Source of the DNA: Cladorhizidae sp. MBARI D1340-BT2
Taxonomy: Eukaryota > Porifera > Demospongiae > Poecilosclerida > Cladorhizidae
Length of the DNA stretch: 64,000 nucleotides
NCBI GenBank assembly: GCA_028752905.1
Contig: JAQNBH010000008.1
Span: 4,206,025-4,270,024 of the forward strand
Direction: 5' to 3'
Part shown: positions 63,381 through 64,000 of the stretch, in pieces
Numbering within the stretch: position 1 is the first letter of the stretch
Layout of the letters: every line of letters begins with the position of its first letter
Made by a program: the position numbers and the translations under genes
Notes under the pieces: model-generated
Databases searched by the model: none
What the model saw: the letters and a program-made list of their open reading frames with translations, nothing else
Told to the model about the DNA's origin: nothing

Positions 63381-64000
63381 CATTAGTGCCTGCACTGTGT
63401 GCATTATACACTACATATGAAGCCTCTCATTAGTGCCTGCACTGTGTGCATTATACACTACATATGAATACTCTCATTGGTGCCTGCACTGTGTGCATTA
63501 TACACTACATATGATGCCCCTCATTAGTTCCTGCACTGTGTGCATTATACACTACATATGATGCCCCTCATTAGTGCCTGCACTGTGTGCATTATACACT
63601 ACATATGATTCCTCTCATTAGTGCCTGCACTGTGTGCATTATACACTACATATGATGCCTCTCATTAGTGCCTGCACTGTGTGCATTATACACTACATAT
63701 GATGCCTCTCATTAGTGCCTGCACTGTGTGCATTATACACTACATATGAATACTCTCATTAGTGCCTGCACTGTGTGCATTATACACTACATATGATGCC
63801 TCTCATTAGTGGCTGCACTGTGTGCATTATACACTACATATGATGCCTCTCATTAGTGCCTGCACTGTGTGCATTATACACTACATATGATGCCTCTCAT
63901 TAGTGGCTGCACTGTGTGCATTATACACTACATATGATGCCTCTCATTAGTGCCTGCACTGTGTGTATTATACACTACATATGATGCCTCTCATTAGTGC
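63381..64000 (+). repeat. 47-bp minisatellite, first 13.2 copies (U16)
   Basis: Same opening as U14, including the two CCCCT-ended monomers and the GATTCCTCT-ended monomer (about 63608-63616); cut by the window edge. Confidence 0.97.

Larger units (their letters stand above)
62029..64000 (+). repeat. Macrosatellite unit U16 (3' truncated by window end)
   Basis: Core 62029-62953, ORF copy 62404-62625 (minus), then the 25-mer array and the first 13 monomers of the 47-mer array. It matches U14 over everything visible, so the array continues past the window. Confidence 0.97.

Overview
This window is one long, head-to-tail tandem array of a large compound repeat (a macrosatellite). It contains no convincing conserved protein gene, no rRNA or tRNA, and no recognisable mobile-element enzyme. 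It looks eukaryotic, probably from an invertebrate animal. The reasons are a near-consensus GT-AG intron of about 100 bp, TATA/CCAAT/CACCC-type promoter elements, very long poly(A) tracts, minisatellites, and a 100-N scaffold gap. I cannot name the species.

Layout. Bases 1-389 are a fragment of the repeat core in inverted orientation, followed by a gap of exactly 100 N (390-489). From 490 to 64000 there are 17 units (called U0-U16 here) in the same direction; U0 and U16 are incomplete. Each unit reads: (a) a 925-bp core of constant length, (b) a 25-bp minisatellite of 11-17 copies, (c) a 47-bp minisatellite of 37-93 full copies plus a 37-bp partial copy, (d) a 114-bp AT-rich tail, (e) a poly(A) tract of 37-77 bp, after which the next core starts at once. 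Unit starts are 3113, 7120, 10451, 14459, 19502, 23087, 26670, 30001, 34009, 37594, 41181, 44459, 47703, 53604, 57447 and 62029. Complete units are 3,244-5,901 bp long. Almost all the length variation is whole numbers of 25-bp and 47-bp monomers.

The core is the only non-repetitive part. It carries possible transcription signals on both strands: a plus-strand TATA box, putative first exon and 101-bp intron, and a minus-strand set of two CACCC motifs, two CCAAT boxes and a CTATAAAAG box in canonical spacing. A minus-strand ORF of 73 codons (from ATG) overlaps the second promoter. All copies encode the same peptide except one residue in U13, but the whole unit is homogenised, so this is not evidence of selection.

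History. Copy-number strings and monomer variants show duplication at several levels: multi-unit blocks (U2-U6 resembles U7-U10), and internal blocks of 22 monomers (1,034 bp) and 9 monomers (423 bp). Units U0-U10 are nearly identical with pure poly(A). U11-U12 have T-interrupted tails, and U13-U15 have G-interrupted tails and more diverged arrays. This suggests recent amplification on the left and older sequence on the right. The unit plan (promoter-like 5' part, VNTRs, 3' tail, poly(A)) resembles a composite retroposon that became a satellite; that is an inference.
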